Program-made: the position numbers and the translations under genes
Assembly: GCA_023078555.1 (NCBI GenBank)
Contig: CM041200.1
Coordinates: 3,589,921-3,653,920 of the forward strand
Direction: 5' to 3'
DNA length: 64,000 bases
Origin: Ulva prolifera
Taxonomy: Eukaryota > Chlorophyta > Ulvophyceae > Ulvales > Ulvaceae
The notes under the pieces: generated by a model
The model's input: only the letters and a program-made list of their open reading frames with translations
What the model was told of the DNA's origin: nothing
Databases searched by the model: none
Part shown: piece by piece, positions 1-10,320 of the stretch
How positions within the stretch are numbered: the first letter of the stretch is position 1
How the letters are laid out: each line of letters starts with the position of its first letter

Positions 1-549
1 GCCTCACTATTTTTGCGCAGACCGACCACGAAAGTATAACGGGTAAAGGCACACATCACAAACAAAACATATTTCACACCACCAATTCCTACTGGAGAGA
101 CAGGACCAGCTAAATCGGCATGCAGTTGCTCACCAGGCCACTTGGCCTGACCCATGAGCTCACGATCATTGGCAGAGAAGTTACCCGCAGGCACTTTGCC
201 AATTCTGCAGCCGTGACACCGATTCCCCAATGGCTCGGAATCGACATCCAAATTCAAATGACCATAAAATTCACTGTTAGATTGCATGCGTTTAAGAACC
301 CAATTGGACTGATGAAAGGACAAGTGTGCTAGAAAAGCAGGTTCCAGCAAGTATGCATCATGCGGGACCTCAGCTCCCCCAGCATTGGGTCGCTTCAGGT
401 CAATGGCCGCGACCGCCACATGATGCCACTGCTGTTGATCCTCAATAACTCAGGTCGGACTGCTCTGGTTAGACCAGACTACCCCCCTATTGACAGGCGC
501 ACAGACGAGAATAGGTTTTGTATCTACTGCCATTTTAAAAGCAAAGACA
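1..549 (-). pseudogene. Copia GAG-pre-integrase and start of integrase
   Basis: Read on the minus strand from about 448 down to 1, an open frame carries the GAG-pre-integrase zinc-binding pattern (H-L-N-L in GHLNLD, then CHGCRIGK). The first integrase catalytic aspartate follows, in the context LHADLAGP, and then the YVLFVMCAFTRY strand. These are typical of Copia pol. A TGA at 450-452 separates this frame from the protease part, so the polyprotein cannot be made intact as sequenced. The coding frame continues past the left edge of the window. Confidence 0.75.
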
Positions 550-679
550 GGATGACCGTCTACAACTAGTTCTTGATATTTGACGCTATCTTCTACGTCG
601 GTAGCCATATCACCGGATGACCGTCTACAACTAGTTCTTGATATTTGACGCTATCTTCTACGTCGGTAGCCATATCACC
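550..679. repeat. 65-bp tandem duplication inside the Copia pol
   Basis: Positions 550-614 and 615-679 repeat each other (both begin GGATGACCGTC and end CATATCACC). The period of 65 is not a multiple of three, so the second copy shifts the polyprotein frame. Confidence 0.95.
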
Positions 680-1606
680 CAGACCAGGGACATACAACAC
701 ATTCCTACGCGTGTCTAAGAACATCTGCTCGTGTCTAAGACCCATCGTGCTGAGCAGGTTGTACGGACATTCAGGAGCATAGTAAACACCAGGGATTTCC
801 ACATCCAGTGGATGCATGTTCCCATGCTTGTCCACATAAGCACCCAGGTTCACCTGAATGGTTCCCCTGCCCATGATAGAAAGCTGCCCTGGTCCCGCGA
901 GATTGGCAACTTTCTGACATGGGCCGTATTCAGTGAACATTTCCCGATTTCCTACTATATGCATGTCCGACCCACTATCAACAATGATGTTCCACGGCAT
1001 GGACGCGTCCGGCTGTGGATACTTGTCAGGCATTTCTACAGTGCAAACATCTTTGGCCGCAGCCTGTTTGCGTTGGGGGCAGTTCGCACGCAAATGTCCC
1101 TTCTTCTTGCAGAAGAAACAGGTCCTGGTCTCCTCGCGAGGAGCCTGGCCAGCTGCGAGAGCAGCGACCACAGGGCCATCACCACGGTGCTGCTTGCGCC
1201 AGCCATGGCCTGGTTTGCCCGCAGGCGCCCCTGACCTAGCCTGCAGCGACCGCTGTTGTTTGAGCAAATCAGCATGCTCAGTCAAACGCGATATTATCAC
1301 ATGAGGGGAGGAGTGTTGTACTTCGCCGCGCACAGCATTGAACTCCTCCCCCACCTCCAAAAGTTTCAATCGAAGCCATCGCTGGCCCACATCAGGACCT
1401 AGTGCTTCCAGTTGAGTGTAAACACTCATCACATCACCACAATATGTCGCGACATTTTTATTGTGTTGTGATAAAGAATTAAACCGACTCCACAGTCTTT
1501 GGATTTCGGCTTCGGTGCTAGGTCTGTACTTTGCAGTCAGGTAAGACCATGCTTCACTCAGGTACCACGTGTGACATGCGATAGACAGTCTTCCTATCCG
1601 CGTCAC
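593..1606 (-). pseudogene. Copia gag C-terminal half with zinc knuckle and protease
   Basis: The frame encodes the rest of the Gag (UBN2-like) helical domain, with EAWSYL and a Q-L-W-x-x-F motif near its start. A basic stretch follows, then a CX2CX4HX4C zinc knuckle (CFFCKKKGHLRANC) for RNA binding, then the protease core WNIIVDSGSDMHIVG, and conserved protease-tail residues around YAPECPYNLLS. No real start codon is needed, as this frame continues from the upstream Gag frame. It ends prematurely just past 600 because a 65-bp tandem duplication shifts the frame; without that insertion the frame runs into the pre-integrase region. Confidence 0.8.
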
Positions 1607-2093
1607 GCAAAGACATCAGGACATGTGTCCTCGCCCTAGCATGAACACGCTGTTCGTCCGCAGACGGTGCGTGCTGCAACAAATGATCTAACTCAAATTG
1701 GCCTAGCCACAAAAAGACTTTTTGCTCGTACGCAACGAAGCTTTCAGTCTTTAACTTCCATTCAGGGAGTTTTCCTTTCGTCAAATCAGGTTCGCTACGT
1801 CCCCGAGATGCACGCAGCGCCTCGGTCAGCGTTTCGAGTGATATGAGAGACTCAGTATGACCAGGATCGTTCACAACATGAGAGGAAAAGGACACCTGCT
1901 GGCTGCTATGCCCAGTATGGGAAGAGGGTTGTGGTCGGACAACTCGTCCGCCCCGGAGCAATATACCCGCGGGCTGTTCTCCGTCAGGGAGCTGCTGGTC
2001 AGCGTCCCTGTCGACGAGAGGCTGCTGGTCAGCATCGTCACGCCTTTCCTCGCGAGGAGAGTTGGCGTTAGAGTTGGCGTTAGAGAGAGACAT
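1554..2093 (-). pseudogene. Copia gag, N-terminal part
   Basis: ATG at 2091-2093 opens a 179-codon frame. The first ~70 residues are polar and low in complexity, rich in D, Q, R and N, including an NANS repeat from a 12-bp DNA repeat. From about residue 100 the composition becomes Gag-like, with a W/L-rich helical segment. The frame ends just where the downstream Gag frame begins (overlap 1554-1606, shifted by one base), and the sense of the Gag domain continues in that other frame. Either a mutation or a programmed shift could explain this. With two other breaks in the same element, simple decay is more likely. Confidence 0.7.
2067..2093. repeat. 12-bp tandem repeat at the gag start
   Basis: Two adjoining copies of GTTGGCGTTAGA encode the NANS-NANS repeat right after the initiator Met of Gag. 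Confidence 0.8.
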
Positions 2094-2944
2094 CCTGCAT
2101 TAGGACAGACGGTTGTTTGTTGCGCGCAGCAACTAACCGATGGGATGGCTCGCAAGCCGATGGGTTGAGAAAAATAAGACGAACGCGTTTGCTTTTCTCA
2201 GCGCTGATCATTAAAACAAACTTCTCGAATTGTGTCTAACAACAATATACTACGAGAAAGCTAATTGATGCCTGCGCTTTTGACCGCAGTCTGAGCGCCG
2301 GCAGAACAGTGGAATGCCCGCCGTGTCTGCGCACAGATATTGGCCGACGGCTTCCTGAACAAGACCATAAACAGATATAACACTAACATTCATCGATACC
2401 ATGTCAGAAATGCTCTATCTTGTCAGGTCAGACGCGCAGTCCTTAGTACAGGTCAGGTCAGGGCAGCCAGCGTTCCATACCTGTTGCGCACAGAGGTAGA
2501 ACCGAGGAACGCTTAAGGGGAGTGCTAGCACCGGGAAACAGTAAGAAGAAAGGTTACAGATCTCAGTGTGCACATGCTTATATGCAAACTGAACACTTAA
2601 GGTTACGGCGGGAAACCCTCGCGGGACCCTCTCTCACTACATCGAGACAATCTCGGCTGGCGGCTTGCCCCTGCACTGGATCCGCGGATCGTCTGTGCAT
2701 GGGTGCACCTGTCACCACATTGCTGCCCGCAGGCTCATGCATTGTGACACGGGGGATAATTGTCCGAGGCATGGATAGCCCACCGACATCCCGGCAGTAG
2801 ATGATGATACACAGGGTTAGCGGCACCTGTTCAGTAAGCTGGACTGCCGTGTGCCCGCGTGCGCACATTTCAGAGTACTTCAGGCGGCAGTCTTTTGCCA
2901 GGGTCATCAGGTCGATGGTGGTAATAGCGGACCACTTCGTGCGG

Positions 2945-2947
<3 letters not shown>
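2094..2947. other. Upstream flank of the Copia element; no gene identified
   Basis: This is where a 5' LTR and leader should lie for a minus-strand element. The minus strand has a TGTTGTTAGACA-like start near 2,245-2,260, which resembles a Copia LTR end. No matching second LTR is in the window, and no recognisable tRNA-complementary primer site is adjacent, so I do not call an LTR. A minus-strand frame across 2,578-3,021 has no family I recognise and runs through the poly-G tract. Confidence 0.4.

Positions 2948-2977
<30 letters not shown>
2948..2977. repeat. Poly-G tract (30 G)
   Basis: An uninterrupted run of about 30 G. Other G runs lie at 10,181-10,320, 28,372-28,422 and 55,186-55,210, and the lengths of the last two disagree between copies of the same locus. 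The exact length here should not be trusted. Confidence 0.95.
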
Positions 2978-2979
<2 letters not shown>

Positions 2980-4629
2980 CCCGACGTCTGCAGCAACCGA
3001 ACCAGCCACCATCCTTGGCACCGCCCACGCGGCAACTGCCGCCTCCTGCGCCGCTGTCAGCGGCGTTCCCTGATCTGGACCCGCTGCGTGAACTGGCTGA
3101 GGCTGGACAACCGGGCCGTGGAACCCAAGCCACCTGCACGGTGAATATATGAGAAGGCGAGTCGCGAGTCCCCCCAGCCATGTATACAGGCATCATGACG
3201 AATAGGCGTACCCATGGGTGCGCCGTTCGGGTGCGCCATTGAGAGAGATATTCGAGTTGGCTGCTTTGGGGGGTTTGGGCTTAGATAGTGATACATATGT
3301 TTATTGTGAACACTACGGTACCATTCCGACGCTGATTGGTGCACCATACAGTCTCCGACATCGACTCGAGTATGACGTGTCTGTGGAGGAGACTGTAGTC
3401 TATCCGCCTGTAAAGCTGGAAAATGATTAACAATTTGCAGTGAGAGACTTTAAATGTAGTTATAAGCGTGATGTAAGCGTGCTTGGTACATGTGGAGGTA
3501 TAATAGATCATCTGGACGGGTACTGCATGTCAAGCTTCGAATACAGAGTGTCTTTCCCGACGCGGAGGTGATCCCGCAATGGCATGTAACCAGTCCAATA
3601 TTGCGTCATGTATCCCTATCGAATGAGTTTTTTCTGTCTGGGGTAAATCAAAGGACAGCGGATGTGCTCATTGGCTGTGTGTCAAGGCGATGTGCTGGCC
3701 GAACTACCCCTGAGCTGGTGCCAGGAAGACGTGCGTTCACCCGGGAGACGTGCCTGGTTTCATTTTTGTCATATGAAAGGCGGTACATCCCCACTTGCGG
3801 TACCTGATTGGTGTCTCACGCATGTCTGGGGGTGCCCGGTTCATGTATAGTGCAGCATACGGCCACCCACTCAAGAGCATTACGGTAGAGCTTGAACGTC
3901 AGTAATGTGTGGTAAGCGCCAGAATCAATGGTATGGTATCTCAATTCAGTGAGGAGCGTGTAGACAGAAACACTGTATCTGTGTGCACTTTGAGCGATTG
4001 CTACCGTCAAATTTCAAGTGCTGCGCTCCCCGTTCGTGCCGCAGAAGACCACCAGGTATCCTTCCTGACTTCAAGGGAGCCATATACGCTTGTTACAGTA
4101 GCCACATGGACTTGTGCGGAAGCGCGCACCTCGTGTGGCGCACCTGCCATAAACGGTGCACGCCCTTGTATACGGCGCGCCTCGAGGGCGAGCCACAACG
4201 CATGCGCCAGTCCGTCGTGGGTGCTCCACAAAGGTACGCCAATACAAAAGCACTGCGAACAACGGTGTAAATGCGTATATAGCATCATTGCATGGTGTTT
4301 TGTGATATGGTACACTCCTATGTATTTCTATAATCAGTCTGGCCACATCCTATGCGCGCCACTGCGCCACTGTGGCATGCAACACACGATCCCTCACCGC
4401 ACACAGCCAACACAGCCGCCTATAATGAAATTAAGCCAGATCAGGATAATGTAGGAATCAGCCCGTCGGTTGCAGCTTGATCAGCAGCCTTGACTTGCGC
4501 ATCTCGTCTCCTCGAATCCACCCAGCTGCATTCACATTGCATTCAGGCACACATGTCTCCGTGGAGTGCATGATTATCAATCGAAGTCAACAGGCGGTAT
4601 CTGATCAGATGGCTTAGCACAGGCAAGAC
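2978..4629. other. No gene recognised
   Basis: Only short frames are present, with no domain, splice pattern or repeat that I can support. Confidence 0.5.
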
Positions 4630-4901
4630 TCACACATTTATGAATCGGTTCATATTTAGTGCTTCACTCTGCGGGTGCTCTTCCCCTGACTTCCTGTCGG
4701 CTTTCTTTGTGACTTCGTCTTCTTCTTGCCCGTCGCTTTTGATGTTGATGCTTTTTGAAGCTTGATGTTTGCACGGGAGTCCTGCAACCGCCACTGGATC
4801 GATGGTCGTGCTAAACAGGTTAAACAGGTGTTGACACACAAAGCAGCTACCACACCGCTACATGTGGGAATAAGTGGGAACACACCATCTTGTTCGTTTT
4901 G

Positions 4902-7322
4902 TCAGCTAGGGGTTCTGCGGCGTTTACCAGCACCACCTGAATTTTCAGTCTTGTTCATTGGGATTGTGGATGCGGGCATATCGTCATCTGTGGTCTCCTC
5001 ATCGGTGTCAAGGTCCTCGAGGATCCTCTTTCTTGTGTGACTTGCGTGGCGTTGAGGTCGATTGGAGGCTGACTGCTTGACTGTGCGCTGTGCCAACATC
5101 AACTCTTCCTCCTCATCCTCCTCATCAGCATAACTGCCACAATCACTTTCCATACAGTCTTCGTCGTTGGATTCGAGGTCCACTTCATTGAACTTGATAT
5201 CAGATGACACTTTGTGGCTCGGCTGCTGCATTGGTAGAATACTCTGTATTTGCTGACAATACTCAATCAGTTCAAATGGGGGATCCATTCCGGCAGCAGC
5301 AAACTTCACTTCCTGCATCAATGTTTGTTTTGCCATTGGTTCACAAAACATATTGGATGCACAGTACCTTCATCATTGGTCTATGGCAAATCTCGATGGA
5401 TTGGAGCAACAATGGCATACAACATAGCACCGAATGCAGTCCAGCATCAGTGCTCCAACGACATAATAGTAGCCTTTGCGAGGGGGCCTGATGGGAATAT
5501 TTGCTGGTTGAGTCGGGTCAAGCTCATCCACTGCAATGACTGGCGGAACTGCGACTGCCCAGAGTCCAAAGTCAAAGACATCGCGGAACGTTTGGAACCC
5601 TTTTAATCTGTTTCCTCCCACTGGTGTAAATAATGCAGCCATTGTCAACTCCTTCTCATCAGTTCGTAGCTGCCGGTCTGTCTGGTTTTTTGGCTGTGGA
5701 GGTGTGAGTTCCTGAGTGAGGCGACCGTAGGGGGCTGTCTCGGTTGGGCTGGTAGCAGTGCCCCAATCCTCACACCAGGCTTCGGGAATCAAATCAATCT
5801 GATCACCTGGACTTGGAACAGCATCCGTAGGCAAGAGGCATGTTGGCCGGAAGACTTGGATTGCAGGAAGTGATTCACATTGAGCCTTTTCCGATGCAAA
5901 CTCAATCAAGAGAGCCCTCAGTCCCTGCAATCAAGACTTGAGTGACAATTGCTAGTTGCATGTGGTTATGCGTATCATGCGGACATTCCTCTCGCCATTG
6001 TTTTAGATGAACAAAAGATCATGGAACCCCACTTTCTTATACTTGGCCGAACGATCCATGCTGAGGAGATTGTCTTTCACAGTCTTTCGAAAGGCCTTCG
6101 CATTTTCGGCCAAGCCATCACCTTTCAAGAATGCGAAGAGCTTTTTCAATCGTGATAAGACGGGTGCTCGATCATCTGGCTCAAACTGCCACAGCTTGCC
6201 CGCCAGCAGGTGATCTAGCTCACCATCTGCCTCCTTGCGTTCTGCCCACGACAAGAAAAACAAATACACAGTTGGTCGGACTTTCCTGGCATTGTCTGCG
6301 TCAATGCTCTTCTTCATCAAACGCCAATTATTCCTGATCTCTCCAGCGAGAGATAACTTCTCTTGCCTTCGGCATGCTGCTCTGACATATGCATTTATGA
6401 TCTTGATGATCTCGGCCATCTCCAGTTGGATTTCGTGACCTGCTCTAAGTTGCAATAGTCCAACGTTGTCCTGTGCAAAATGGGGACACGTCCGAGCGGC
6501 GCAGGCGGGAGTTTAGAGCTACACGGCAGGTACGCCGCTGTGTGTAGCCCGTAGGTGCGCACCGGATCATCGGGTCGCCAAGCATCAACATCCGTGAGAG
6601 GACCTTTGACGTCTCCGGATAGAATTGATCCTAGCAGCATGGATGGTTTATCCATCACCAATAATGTCGGAAGACGATGCACCAAATGTTTGAACGCTTC
6701 GGCAGTTTTGTATGGCATATACATTTCCATCTCTTGCAGGAAATCGACTTCCGCCTGTACACGACATGCGCCTTCTGAGCATAAGCCGGGCAGACCATGG
6801 TCATTGCAATAGTGCTTCTCGAGATGAGCTGACAGAGTAACAACGATTGAATCGCTTGACCGACCACCTGCACGATCCTCGAGGCACACAAAATGCGTAG
6901 TATGAGCTGGATCATGCCTGTTTAGACGCTTTCGAGGCTCGCCTTCCTTTCTTCTTCTGTGCCCCCCCTGCCTTCGACGTTGGTTTAGCCACGAGGTCGG
7001 GGTCTACAAGCTCAATGGAGCCAGTCGTGTTGCGCCACGGACCTTGCCAGAAGTCGTCATTCTCGTATTTCACCCCGTACGGCTCGGTAAATATTTGAAG
7101 CAGAGTTTCGTCGACTAAACCGTTGTGACCAAGTACAGTGTGGTGTTCTAGCGGTGTCACCTTGCCCACTTTCCTGCTAAGATCGGCGAGCACGTTTTTG
7201 AGGTGTTGCTCCGTTGACACACTGCTGAGTTTCGCAAGAGATAGTGTGATTGTACGGTCCCTAATGACGACATTAAGGTGGGTCAGCTTGGTGACTTCGA
7301 TTGGTAGTCGTGGCTCGGCCAT
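4902..7322 (-). CDS. Hypothetical multi-exon nuclear-type protein, possibly transposon-borne
   Basis: A chain of minus-strand coding-looking segments. They are: 6,912-7,322 (begins with an ATG; Lys-rich tail); ~6,440-6,889; ~6,003-6,455; ~5,410-5,924, preceded by a good TTGCAG acceptor; and ~4,902-5,313, preceded by ATGCAG. The last segment is strongly acidic (runs of D and E), then ends in a basic KRRR cluster resembling a nuclear localisation signal. I recognise no catalytic domain. Joining is uncertain: the first segment has its own stop at 6,912-6,914 and could be a separate 136-residue gene. Its position between a retrotransposon and a transposase-like block suggests a mobile-element accessory gene, but that is inference. 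Confidence 0.35.
6912..7322 (-). CDS. Hypothetical 136-aa protein with basic C-terminus
   Basis: ATG at 7,320-7,322, TGA at 6,912-6,914. The N-terminal two thirds is a mixed alpha/beta-looking sequence with no motif I recognise. The last ~25 residues are rich in K, A and S (QKKKGRRASKASK), as in nuclear or nucleolar proteins. It may stand alone or be the first exon of the longer chain running to 4,902. Function unknown. Confidence 0.35.
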   Translation of the reverse strand: MAEPRLPIEVTKLTHLNVVIRDRTITLSLAKLSSVSTEQHLKNVLADLSRKVGKVTPLEHHTVLGHNGLVDETLLQIFTEPYGVKYENDDFWQGPWRNTTGSIELVDPDLVAKPTSKAGGAQKKKGRRASKASKQA

Positions 7323-7862
7323 CTTGCTGTGCTACACGAGAAAGGTCTAAGAATGACGCGGCTCATCTCGACTTGCATATATCATCAATAGGGCATTGTG
7401 ATCATGTCCCGGATTCGAAAGATCGCTGCCGTGTGCGGATCGACACCCTCGTAGCCACAGGGTCCATGAAGCTGGTCGCCCCATTACGCTCGCATTTCGT
7501 GTGCACATAAATTAAAATTTTTTGAATACGATATTAACGTTTACAACACTATTTATGATACATTTAGGTACCCAAAAAATTTTGATTTTTTTGCACACGA
7601 TGTGCAGGTGACATGATGTGTATTCAATAGTGTAAAGAGAGCCAAGGGGTGTGCCGCTGTGGGTGAGAGGTATCTCGCAACATCTGTTGTACAACTGTGA
7701 ATATGACATCCATATGTGCAGCGTAGGAGTAAACACGGATGGCTGTAAATATGTGTCTATTCAGGCTCGTTGGAAAATGGAATCACAATTAATGTTCAAA
7801 TGTGCTAGCTGACTGCAGTGTCGTATCGTACAAGCCGAGGTACACAGATCTACTAAATCAAT
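7323..7862. other. AT-rich spacer
   Basis: AT-rich patches (around 7,510-7,590) and no convincing frame. It separates the two hypothetical minus-strand coding blocks and could hold the 5' flank of the 7,322 start. Confidence 0.4.
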
Positions 7863-8566
7863 TTATTCAACCTCAGTTGCATCATCCTCATCATCGCTAT
7901 CTCCATCTCGCACATCGGAGCCAGTCACTAGCAAATCTCTACGCCCATGAAAGCCCATTTTACTCACGGTAATTAAAGTCTCGCCTGGTGGCCCGGGGTA
8001 GAATGCACATGGACAGTGGACCTGCCTCAAATAAACTGCAATCCGCCGACCTTTAGCTTTCTTTGCAGCACTCAAGTACAATACCCTGGGAACACAACAA
8101 GCGCCACGAGTTGGGTCATCATTGTACATGACCTCTAAACCTGCCCCTTCCCTAATGGCGAGGCGGTCCCACAAGGTGCCTACGGCAATCCTTGCCCCTT
8201 CACCTCGCCATGACATTCCCTTCGGGCGAACCAGTAGTAGCTAGTCTATCTTCATGACACAATGGTTGATTCCCCTTGCAGCCCTAAACGGGATGTACAC
8301 GTACTTGTCTGTCTTTTGCCGTTTGTGAGATAGGCAACCTGCCTCAGTCCGCACCACCCAAGCCCCGGATTGAATGGTAGCCGTGTCTGAGCTGAAGACT
8401 TCGGGCTTCTCATTGTTGTCGTACACTGTTTCTCCAGTGGTGCATTCAAATGTCCCTTTCATGTTTGTCCTGGTGAGAACACCAGCAATGGCCAACTCAC
8501 CGCTGACCCTGTGAGCCTGCCTTGCGTCATTCATGTTTTTTGGAGCTTCCACGAATTTTGTCATCT
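7863..8566 (-). pseudogene. Hypothetical coding exon with acidic tail, interrupted by in-frame TAG
   Basis: A single minus-strand frame is open from a TTGCAG acceptor at 8,567 down to the TAA at 7,863, except for one TAG at 8,241-8,243. Both sides look coding: before the stop lies a G/T-rich beta-type stretch, and after it a segment leading to the acidic tail SDDEDDATEVE. Phase is compatible with a splice from the transposase-like exon at 8,877-9,511 (donor GTGTGC after GACCTGTTA). I recognise no named family; it may be the C-terminal region of a DNA-transposon protein. One nonsense change in an otherwise open frame indicates recent decay or a sequencing error. Confidence 0.4.
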
Positions 8567-8681
8567 GCAACAAGGTATGATTCGATCACATTCAGCCACA
8601 ATCATTCGATTGGCATTCAACTTGAATTGAACCTGAATTGTCACAAGCTGTCTGCTGCCCTATCGTACCACAAGTACGATG

Positions 8682-8754
8682 CAAACGCCGGGCCATGCCA
8701 TAGTCCAAACATCAAACGCCGGGCCATGCCAGGACCATGCCATAGCCCAAACAT
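8682..8754. repeat. Imperfect tandem duplication (31 and 42 bp)
   Basis: 8,682-8,712 is repeated at 8,713-8,754; both begin CAAACGCCGGGCCATGCCA. The second unit carries an 11-bp internal addition and one substitution. Confidence 0.85.
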
Positions 8755-8876
8755 CCTCCCTATCGAGCTATTTCTTGTGAAAAATGAAAATTTTGTTCCT
8801 ACGATATCGTGTACGGGATGGTTGAAGTCAAAAATGGTAGCACATGAGGCCCAACTATCGTGAATGTATGCACACT

Positions 8877-9880
8877 AACAGGTCCATCATCATGGGAACA
8901 ATGGCAGCAGTATAACAATGATCATGACGTGGACAGACCTCGTCTCGGTCTTCACCGGTATGCGCAGGGGCTAGATGGTGCAGTGCAGTTCCGTAGTCAT
9001 CTCCTTTGTCCACATGCCGAACAGGTGGATTCTCTCTAATGTTGTTCAATGGATCATCAACACCTGGATTCTCGTTCAGATGTATCCGTAGCCTCATTTG
9101 GATAAGGCACACGGCGGCAGAACATTCTGCCGCCCTGAGCGTTGCGCGACCTTTAATGAAACGTATGGTCCAGCGCACCATGCGCTCACCAAAGTCCTCG
9201 CGCATGAAAGCCCCTGGAAGTGATGCCTCCACCTGCGTAGGAATATGGGCAAAGCACTTGTGTACCAACATTGTCAGCAAGGATGACTCAACGTTCTTCT
9301 CAGCATACTCTGCAAACTGGAAGATCTCTCGCCGTGTTGCTCGAATCTGGTCTATGGTATGCTGTCCCGGTCGGTAGTGCAGGAAATACAACGTATAGTT
9401 CCGGAGATGACCCCACATCTTCAAGATGCCAGGATGGATCTCCTCACGGAAATGGTAGAAACCATGGCTCCAGCGATCTCGAGGAACGTGTTGCATTCCT
9501 CGAACATCCACTTGGAGACAGAGACTTCGCTACAGCAGGAGCACATTGTGTTGGTAGCGAGGGAAGTGTGTTGGTTCCAAGAGAAGTGAGAGTATTCGGA
9601 CTTGTCATTACGTCCACAACGGGACGTTAATATTAACACTTGACATGTCGCGAGTAGCGCACCATAGCGGAGGGGGGCGTCGGTTGTATGCGCTTGGGTA
9701 CTCGATCATAGACATGAGCATGCTCATCTTGCGCTGCAAACTCTGTGGCAGATGGAACTTCTGGCCGTTCACTTTCAATGGGGTCCCCATGCTGCAGATG
9801 AATGCCATGAACCCCCGCAGTAGTTCATATAAGATGGAATGCGACAAAAGATCAACAAATGTAGATTGAAAGCTGCATGC
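8877..9880 (-). pseudogene. Transposase-like coding remnant
   Basis: Two minus-strand segments look like parts of one protein. The one at ~9,640-9,880 contains LLRGFMAFICSMGTP. The one at ~8,877-9,500 has a W/Y/H-rich block, then the pattern H-x-P-x-Q-V-E-A-S-L-P-x-A-F-x-R-E-D-F-G-E-R-M-V. The latter resembles the C-terminal part of large DNA transposases of the CACTA/KDZ/Plavaka sort, in which a histidine-rich lineup precedes an aromatic E/R motif. The resemblance is by eye and the family is not certain. The frame changes near 9,490-9,520 and no genuine ATG opens it. Its 5' part would lie towards or beyond the assembly gap. Confidence 0.35.
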
Positions 9881-10080
9881 ATAGTGGCAACGGGATTTAG
9901 AAGACACCAACAGACCAGTGAAGGCACTGCGTCAGCAGTGGTTGTGGACATCCAGGATCGAACGCACTCATAACTGCGAAGCCCAGATGCCTGAAAGGGA
10001 TTTACTCCACGCGATCCGAGTCCAATGTGTTCCTCATTGAAAGCGCGGTGGCGAGCCTTCCAGACTCTAGCGTAGTCTGC

Positions 10081-10180
10081 NNNNNNNNNNNNNNNNNNNN
10101 NNNNNNNNNNNNNNNNNNNNNNNNNNNNNNNNNNNNNNNNNNNNNNNNNNNNNNNNNNNNNNNNNNNNNNNNNNNNNNNN
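10081..10180. other. Assembly gap (100 N)
   Basis: One hundred consecutive N, the usual length for a gap of unknown size. The sequence to its left and right need not be neighbours in the genome. Confidence 1.
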
Positions 10181-10217
10181 GGGGGTGGGGGTGGGGGGGG
10201 GGGGGGGGGGGGGGGGG

Positions 10218-10287
<70 letters not shown>

Positions 10288-10320
10288 GGTGGGGTGTGGG
10301 GGGGGGGGGGGCGTTGGGGG
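10181..10320. repeat. G-rich low-complexity tract at gap edge
   Basis: About 140 bases of almost pure G with scattered T and A, directly abutting the N gap. Probably the edge of an unresolved poly-G stretch or a consensus artefact. Confidence 0.9.

Larger units (their letters stand above)
1..2093 (-). mobile_element. Degenerate Copia-type LTR retrotransposon, 5' two thirds of gag-pol
   Basis: Minus-strand reading gives, in order, an N-terminal Gag segment, a Gag/UBN2-like helical region, a CCHC zinc knuckle, an aspartic protease active site in a DSGS context, a GAG-pre-integrase region and the first catalytic region of an integrase. Protease and integrase before reverse transcriptase is the Copia (Pseudoviridae) order; reverse transcriptase and RNase H would lie beyond position 1. 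The element is broken by a frame change near 1554-1606, a 65-bp tandem duplication at 550-679 and an in-frame TGA at 450-452. No convincing LTR or primer binding site was located. The family call rests on recognisable motifs; the element's limits are unknown. Confidence 0.85.

Noticed and set aside
2100-2265. Possible 5' LTR of the Copia element (TGTT... to ...CA)
   Set aside because: There is no second LTR in the window, no primer binding site starting TGG next to it, and no target-site duplication.
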